Positions 58,376-64,000 of a stretch of DNA of 64,000 nt are shown here, piece after piece. This DNA comes from Roseivirga sp. GTDB taxonomy: Bacteria > Bacteroidota > Bacteroidia > Cytophagales > Cyclobacteriaceae. Location of the stretch: contig JAJCYM010000076.1 in NCBI GenBank assembly GCA_029262895.1, positions 1-64,000 of the forward strand. Direction: 5' to 3'. Below the pieces are notes generated by a model. The model was given only the letters and a program-made list of their open reading frames with translations. It was not told where the DNA came from and did no database searches. Every line of letters starts with the position of its first letter. Within the stretch, counting starts at the first letter, position 1. The position numbers were made by a program, and so were the translations under genes.

Positions 58376-59407
58376 ATGCCCATTATGGATGATTCGTATT
58401 TCATGCAAAGAGCCCTCGAACTGGCGGAGTTTGGGAGGGGTTTGGTAAGTCCGAACCCGATGGTCGGTTGCGTGATCGTATGTGATGGGCAGATAATAGG
58501 GGAGGGATGGCATCAACATTATGGTGGCCCTCATGCTGAGGTAAATGCCATAAAGGCCGTAGTAAATCAAGAACTACTCAGCAGGAGTACATGTTATGTG
58601 ACATTAGAACCATGTTCACACCTTGGGCAAACTCCTCCATGCGCTGATTTACTGATAGAAAAGGGGTTGTCTAAAGTCGTAATTGGCTGTTTGGATTCCA
58701 ACCCATTGGTTGGTGGCAAGGGCGTAGCAAAATTGAAATCTGCTGGCATTGAGATGCAGCAGGGCGTGCTCGAAGCTGATTGTCAAAGGTTGAATAGGAC
58801 ATTCTTCACCTTTATCGAAAAGAAGAGGCCTTATATCATTTTGAAGTGGGCTCAAACCAACGATGGTTTCATAGCCAGGGATAATTATGACTCCAAGTGG
58901 ATCAGTAACATCGAATCCCGAACTTTGGTACACCAATGGAGGGCCGAAGAGGACGCTATCCTTGTAGGAAAGAACACCGCTAAATACGACAACCCCACTC
59001 TGAATGTTAGGCTCTGGGAAGGTAAAAATCCGCTAAGAATTGTTTTGGATAAAGGGTTGGAGCTGGAGTCTACATTGAACCTATTTGATCAATCTCAAGA
59101 CACCCTGGTTTACAATACGCTTAAAGATGCGAGGGTGAAAAACCTGGAACATGTGATGCTACGAAAAGAGAATTTTTTGGAAACGATGCTTGCAGATTTA
59201 TACAAAAGGAAAGTTCAATCCCTGCTTGTAGAAGGCGGGGCTGCGGTATTAAAGAGTTTTATGAATTTGGGGTTATGGGATGAGGCCAGGGTTTTCACGA
59301 GCAAGAAAGAATTTGGAAAGGGAATTAAAGCTCCGGTTATCCGTGTTATGTCTGAGCAGGTGAAAGAAATTAATGGTGACGAATTAAAAATTTACTACAA
59401 TGGCTAA
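58376..59407 (+). CDS. ribD: Bifunctional pyrimidine deaminase/reductase RibD
   Basis: SPNPMVGCVIV, GGPHAEVNAI, YVTLEPCSHLGQTPPCADLLI; reductase half RPYIILKWAQTNDGFIA, LVEGGAAVLKSF. Start revised from 58307. Confidence 0.95.
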   Translation: MPIMDDSYFMQRALELAEFGRGLVSPNPMVGCVIVCDGQIIGEGWHQHYGGPHAEVNAIKAVVNQELLSRSTCYVTLEPCSHLGQTPPCADLLIEKGLSKVVIGCLDSNPLVGGKGVAKLKSAGIEMQQGVLEADCQRLNRTFFTFIEKKRPYIILKWAQTNDGFIARDNYDSKWISNIESRTLVHQWRAEEDAILVGKNTAKYDNPTLNVRLWEGKNPLRIVLDKGLELESTLNLFDQSQDTLVYNTLKDARVKNLEHVMLRKENFLETMLADLYKRKVQSLLVEGGAAVLKSFMNLGLWDEARVFTSKKEFGKGIKAPVIRVMSEQVKEINGDELKIYYNG

Positions 59408-59759
59408 TGTGAACTTACTGAAAGGATTGGAGAAAATATCAGAGCATTGGGATCCACATATGGTGGCGGCTGTCAATGACCATGACGTCAAGGTGGCTAA
59501 AATTAAGGGCGAGTTTGTGTGGCACCATCATTCTGATACCGATGAGTTATTCCTGATTCTCAAGGGTACTGTAAAAATGGTTATGGAAACAGAAACACTC
59601 ATATTGAATGAGGGTGATGTTTTTGTGGTTAAAAAAGGGGTGGAGCACAAGCCTGTTGCAGAAGAAGAAGCTCATATTTTGATGATCGAAAAAAATGGAA
59701 CCATTAATACCGGTGAAGTGGTTAACGAAAAGACAAAAATCAATATTAAGACCCTCTGA
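59400..59759 (+). CDS. Cupin domain protein
   Basis: WHHHSDTDELFLILKGTVKMVMETETLILNEGDVFVVKKGVEHKPVAEEEAHILMIE. Confidence 0.92.
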   Translation: MANVNLLKGLEKISEHWDPHMVAAVNDHDVKVAKIKGEFVWHHHSDTDELFLILKGTVKMVMETETLILNEGDVFVVKKGVEHKPVAEEEAHILMIEKNGTINTGEVVNEKTKINIKTL

Positions 59760-60241
59760 TGGCTGAAGAATTAAGTGTAATCACAGACGCAAGCAAAGAA
59801 GAACAGTATGCGGCCCTTCTTCCACAGATTGAAGCGCTTGTTACTGGAGAGCCTGATTTGACAGCCAATCTGGCCAACATGGCATCGGCCCTGAAGTATG
59901 GCATGAACTTCTTTTGGGTAGGTTTTTATTTGGTCAAAAAAGATGAGTTGGTACTCGGCCCGTTTCAGGGCCCAATTGCCTGCACCAGAATACAAAGGGG
60001 CAAAGGAGTATGTGGCACAGCATGGGAAAATGCAGAGACCATTATTGTGGACAACGTGGATGAATTTCCAGGACATATTGCCTGCAGTTCTGACTCTAAG
60101 TCAGAGATTGTTTTACCGGCCTTTAAAAATGGAGAGGTTGCGCTAATCCTGGATGTGGACTCTGATCAATTGGCTGATTTTGATGAGGTCGACAAAAAGT
60201 ACTTATCTCGCTTAATGAAAGTAGTGGAACAAATGCTCTAG
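59759..60241 (+). CDS. GAF domain protein, free methionine-(R)-sulfoxide reductase-like
   Basis: NFFWVGFYLVKKDELVLGPFQGPIACTRIQRGKGVCGTAWENAETIIVDNVDEFPGHIACSSDSKSEIVLP with conserved Cys. Confidence 0.92.
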   Translation: MAEELSVITDASKEEQYAALLPQIEALVTGEPDLTANLANMASALKYGMNFFWVGFYLVKKDELVLGPFQGPIACTRIQRGKGVCGTAWENAETIIVDNVDEFPGHIACSSDSKSEIVLPAFKNGEVALILDVDSDQLADFDEVDKKYLSRLMKVVEQML

Positions 60242-60906
60242 AGGTCAGGAAATTCTGCAATCACCGTTTTCCCACCGGTGGTCTTGTCTCCCATATTTAC
60301 TTTGACCTCACAATCCAGAGGTAGGAATAAATCTACCCGCGATCCAAATTTGATAAACCCGAATTCTTTGCCTTGGATCACGGCCTGATCGGCCTCAACA
60401 TAGCACTTTATCCTTCTAGCCAGGGCACCGGCAATTTGCCGCACTAATATCTCCACGCCTTTACGCACTTCATAAACCAAAGTGGTTCGTTCATTTTCTG
60501 TGCTTGATTTGGGGTGCCAGGCCACCAAATACTTTCCGGGATGATATTTAAAATATTTAATTAGCCCGGTCACGGGGTTGCGATTGACGTGTACATTAAG
60601 AGGCGACATGAATATCGAGATTTGAATTCGTTCTTGATCTTTGAAATACTCAGACTCCTTTGTCTTTTCAATTACCACAACCTTGCCATCTGCAGGGGCA
60701 ATTATCTGCCCCTTGTTCATTTCCGTTTTTCTTTTTGGAGATCGGAAAAACTGAACAAAAAATATCAGGAATAATGAGCTTACACCAATTGCCGTAGTAA
60801 GCCATTCACTTGAAAGCTTAGTATACTCAGTCAACAGAAAGTTGACCAAAGCCAGAACCAGCAAAAGGACTACGAGAAAAACGCGTCCCTCTTTATGGAT
60901 TTTCAT
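60238..60906 (-). CDS. psd: Phosphatidylserine decarboxylase family protein
   Basis: FFRSPKR, APADGKVVVIE, IFMSPLNVHVNRNPVTG, FGSRVDLFLP. Confidence 0.93.
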   Translation of the reverse strand: MKIHKEGRVFLVVLLLVLALVNFLLTEYTKLSSEWLTTAIGVSSLFLIFFVQFFRSPKRKTEMNKGQIIAPADGKVVVIEKTKESEYFKDQERIQISIFMSPLNVHVNRNPVTGLIKYFKYHPGKYLVAWHPKSSTENERTTLVYEVRKGVEILVRQIAGALARRIKCYVEADQAVIQGKEFGFIKFGSRVDLFLPLDCEVKVNMGDKTTGGKTVIAEFPDL

Positions 60907-60916
60907 TTCAGATGGA

Positions 60917-62194
60917 TTAAAAGCCGCCCCTGTACTTATAGGTTTCAGCGACCTTGTCTATTGCTACGATATAAGCTGCAATTCGCAATGGGCAATTATG
61001 TTTTTGAGATGTTTCATATACCTTGTCAAAGGCATCCTTCATGATTCTGTCAGATCTACGATTGACACGTTCACCTGTCCATTTGTAGCCTAGTCTGTTT
61101 TGTACCCATTCGAAGTAGGACACTGTGACACCTCCAGCATTGGCCAAAATATCCGGAACAACCAGAATTCCTTTGTCATTAATCACATCATCGGCTTCGG
61201 CAGAAGTTGGCCCATTGGCACCTTCAACGATCAATTTAGCCTTGATTTTATCAACATTTTTCAAGTTGATCACATCTTCTACAGCGGCTGGAACAAGAAC
61301 ATCTACCTCAAGAAAAAGTAAATCTTCTGCGTTGTCCATTTTTTCAGCACCATCAAAATTTTCCAACACACCTCCGTTGTTATTTCGATATGCTATAGCC
61401 TCTTGAATGTTGATGCCATTTTCATTGTAATAGGCTCCGGAAATATCACTAATAGAAACAACAGTAGAACCCCTTTCTTCCAGTAGAAGCGCTGCAAATG
61501 AGCCAACATTTCCAAAACCCTGAACAGCGATAGTGGCTTGATAAGGATTGATTTGAGATTTTTCCATTGCTGCCAGGGCTGAAACCATTACACCTCGGCC
61601 TGTAGCTTCCGTTCTACCCAGAGAACCCCCCAAAACCAGAGGTTTGCCGGTTACCATGGCGTTCACGGTAGTACCATGAGCGCGAGAATATTCATCCATC
61701 ATCCAGGCCATTTCTCTTGGGCCGGTACCCATATCAGGAGCTGGGATGTCTCTATCAGGACCAAATACATCCAGCATAGCCTGGGTATAAGCTCTGGTAA
61801 GTCGTTCAACTTCACCAGCAGACATTTCACGTGGATTACATTTTATTCCGCCCTTTGCCCCACCGTAGGGTATATCTACTACAGCGCATTTCCAGGTCAT
61901 CCAAGCAGCCAGGGCTTTCACCTCATCGAGGTGCACGTCCATGGCATACCTAACTCCCCCTTTCGAGGGGCCCAGGATATTGGAATGTATCACCCTGTGT
62001 CCTTCAAATACGCGTATGCTGCCATCATCCATTGTGATGGGCAACGATACCGAGACTTGTTTCGAAGGTGATTTAAGAACGTTATAGATTTGTTCGTCAA
62101 GTCCAAGCGCTTCAGCAGCGATGTTGAACCTTGACATCATTGACTCAAAAGGATTAGCCCTATCCTTTATTGGAGCCGGCTCTATGTATGCCAT
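60917..62194 (-). CDS. gdhA: Glu/Leu/Phe/Val dehydrogenase
   Basis: GPSKGGVRYAMDVHLDEVKALAAWMTWKCAVVDIPYGGAKGGI, VQGFGNVGSFAALLL, VEGANGPTSAEADDV. Confidence 0.96.
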   Translation of the reverse strand: MAYIEPAPIKDRANPFESMMSRFNIAAEALGLDEQIYNVLKSPSKQVSVSLPITMDDGSIRVFEGHRVIHSNILGPSKGGVRYAMDVHLDEVKALAAWMTWKCAVVDIPYGGAKGGIKCNPREMSAGEVERLTRAYTQAMLDVFGPDRDIPAPDMGTGPREMAWMMDEYSRAHGTTVNAMVTGKPLVLGGSLGRTEATGRGVMVSALAAMEKSQINPYQATIAVQGFGNVGSFAALLLEERGSTVVSISDISGAYYNENGINIQEAIAYRNNNGGVLENFDGAEKMDNAEDLLFLEVDVLVPAAVEDVINLKNVDKIKAKLIVEGANGPTSAEADDVINDKGILVVPDILANAGGVTVSYFEWVQNRLGYKWTGERVNRRSDRIMKDAFDKVYETSQKHNCPLRIAAYIVAIDKVAETYKYRGGF

Positions 62195-62282
62195 GAAGAG
62201 TACATTCGTTTATTTCGATGTTGCCGCAAAATTAAGGAAATTTTAAGGTAATATGATTCAAGAATTCAAGGTTTCTTGAAAT

Positions 62283-63092
62283 TCAGCCGAGTAGCATTAA
62301 ATAGGCCGTTGCGAAGGGAATAGCAATGATTAATCCATCAAAGCGGTCTAAGAATCCTCCATGGCCACGTAGAATTTTCCCAGAATCTTTGATGGCCAGT
62401 GTTCTTTTAAATAAAGATTCTACCAAATCACCAAAACTGCCAAAGCCGGCAACAATTAGGCCTAGTCCCAGCCACTCCAACGTTTGCAATTCTTGGAAAT
62501 ATATGCTCCACACATACATGACTGCCAACGCAAATACAAGACCTCCAATAGTTCCCTCCCAGGTTTTGTTAGGAGAAACTCTCTGGAATAACTTTGTCTT
62601 ACCTATTGCTTTTCCCACAAAATAGGCTCCGGTGTCACTGGCCCATTGGGCAAGAATTAGACCCAGAACTAATTCAAAGCCATAAGTTCCGCTTTTGAAC
62701 GCAATTACACTCAGTAAAGTGAAAGGGATGGCGATGTAAACTACACCCATCAGACTCACCGCAAGACAATTAATCGGATGGGCCTTTTTGGAATAAAGAG
62801 GAAGAATAAAACCGAGGGTAAAAAGCGGGAAAAGCAACCATAAGAATTGGTGTCCCACAAGTCCGGAAATGGAAAGATAGCCGAGAGCAAACAACACAAT
62901 TGAGAAAAATAATCCCCAAACTGAAAATGGATGATAACCATTTTTGGATGCCAGGGAATAAAATTCATTCAGTGTCAAGACCGTGAGTGCCAAGAAAATA
63001 AAGGCAAACAACCATTCACTAAAAACAATGCCGGCAATCATTATCCCCGCACCTAATAAGCCCGTGATGATGCGTTGGGCAAGATTACTCAT
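62283..63092 (-). CDS. cdsA: Phosphatidate cytidylyltransferase
   Basis: SDTGAYFVGKAIGKTKLFQRVSPNKTWEGTIGG, GDLVESLFKRTLAIKDSGKILRGHGGFLDRFDGL. Confidence 0.97.
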   Translation of the reverse strand: MSNLAQRIITGLLGAGIMIAGIVFSEWLFAFIFLALTVLTLNEFYSLASKNGYHPFSVWGLFFSIVLFALGYLSISGLVGHQFLWLLFPLFTLGFILPLYSKKAHPINCLAVSLMGVVYIAIPFTLLSVIAFKSGTYGFELVLGLILAQWASDTGAYFVGKAIGKTKLFQRVSPNKTWEGTIGGLVFALAVMYVWSIYFQELQTLEWLGLGLIVAGFGSFGDLVESLFKRTLAIKDSGKILRGHGGFLDRFDGLIIAIPFATAYLMLLG

Positions 63093-63094
63093 GA

Positions 63095-63301
63095 TTAGTC
63101 AAAATTAATTTCGTCTTCAACGATCCTTAGAGCCTGTATTACATCATCGCTATTGACATTTACTTCAATTAGTCCGATGTGATAAGAAGAGTCCTTTTTA
63201 TTGATTATGACAGCCGGAATATCATTGTCAGCAAGTACGGCCTTCACAATTTCAGCCTGATGAGGAAGGGAGGTCTTAAAAACTGTTTGAAATTTGCTCA
63301 T
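63095..63301 (-). CDS. DUF2007-like putative signal-transducing protein
   Basis: MSKFQTVFKTSLPHQAEIVKAVLADNDIPAVIINKKDSSYHIGLIEVNV; start revised from 63358. Confidence 0.8.
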   Translation of the reverse strand: MSKFQTVFKTSLPHQAEIVKAVLADNDIPAVIINKKDSSYHIGLIEVNVNSDDVIQALRIVEDEINFD

Positions 63302-64000
63302 GCAGCGGCTTTGGGTTTTAAGTAATGTTCTCTGAATTGGTAAAGTGTGATGATACAAACCCCCAAACCAATCATTCCATAAAGAAGGGAATTGGTTGTG
63401 GTTTCATCGGGATTGAAATCAAGAATTTCGAGCTGATATAAATAGGCTAAAGTCAGTGATAGACCATTGTTAATAATATGAGCTACAATGGGATACCAAA
63501 GGTTTCCAGACCAGACGTATAGATAGCCGAAAAGGACCCCCAACATCATACGCGGCATCAGACCATAAAATTGCATGTGAATAGCGGCAAATAAGAACCC
63601 TGAAACCCAAATGGCAACGTGTGCATTTTTTGACCATTTATGTAGGGAGTTTTGCAAGACCCCGCGAAATAAAATTTCTTCACCAATACCCGGCAAAATG
63701 GCGATTACCACAAAGGCCAATATGAAATCACCAAAATGATTAAATACGATCAATTTCTCAGTAGTCTCGGCCAATAGGGCCTCTGTTTCTTTCATCCAAC
63801 TCTCCAGGCCGGACATAAATTCAGGAAAATTCCAGCTCTCATTCCACTCAATCAGGACGGTATTGACGAACATGAAGCCTATAGTAGCCACGGAAATCAG
63901 GATCAAAGGAACAAGTGGTGTTTTCCGTTCCGTGTATAAGCTGCCAAAAGACTTTTTGGCAAAAAATTTCAAATAAAACCAGGGGGTAAGAAAGGTGAAC
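63298..64000 (-). CDS. CPBP family intramembrane metalloprotease (N-terminus may lie outside window)
   Basis: PGIGEEILFRGVLQNSL (EExxxR), GFLFAAIHMQFYGLMPRMMLGVLFGYLYVWSGNLWYPIVAHIINNG. Frame stays open to base 64000 (..FTFLTPWFYLKFFAKKSFGS). Confidence 0.92.
   Translation of the reverse strand, partial: FTFLTPWFYLKFFAKKSFGSLYTERKTPLVPLILISVATIGFMFVNTVLIEWNESWNFPEFMSGLESWMKETEALLAETTEKLIVFNHFGDFILAFVVIAILPGIGEEILFRGVLQNSLHKWSKNAHVAIWVSGFLFAAIHMQFYGLMPRMMLGVLFGYLYVWSGNLWYPIVAHIINNGLSLTLAYLYQLEILDFNPDETTTNSLLYGMIGLGVCIITLYQFREHYLKPKAAA

Overview
The window is a 64 kb chromosomal segment of a Bacteroidota bacterium. Gene content and TAnnTTTG promoter boxes suggest Cytophagales (inference). Most of it is housekeeping: dxs, scpA, ndk, rdgB, udk, secDF, guaB, prmC, ribD, psd, gdh, cdsA. 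No rRNA, tRNA or CRISPR array was recognised. The accessory part is the first ~17.5 kb. It holds a secreted TPR-CHAT peptidase running off the left edge (absent from the ORF track), then an exported cluster: a coiled-coil/tail-fibre-like protein, a YD-repeat shell protein, and a 2364-aa DUF6443/RHS protein with eight Ig-like repeats. The RHS protein ends in a JAB/JAMM metallopeptidase toxin tip (E...HNH-x7-S-x2-D), followed by a 4-bp-overlapping, signal-peptide-bearing candidate immunity gene. A coiled-coil/beta-barrel-like gene downstream shares an upstream sequence block with the first gene of the cluster. Other points of interest: a kynurenine/3-hydroxyanthranilate degradation locus interrupted by a four-helix-bundle (S23) gene flanked by inverted, degenerate 8-bp-periodic arrays; a candidate ~255-nt ncRNA with promoter and terminator but no good ORF; two ~235-bp MITE-like repeats with terminal inverted repeats; a three-member 14-3-14 hairpin family plus long perfect palindromes near secDF/astE/gcs/guaB; a TPP riboswitch before a TonB-dependent receptor with a TPK-like gene nearby; and several genes whose -7 box lies exactly 5 nt before the start codon. 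All calls were made by eye; no database search was run.
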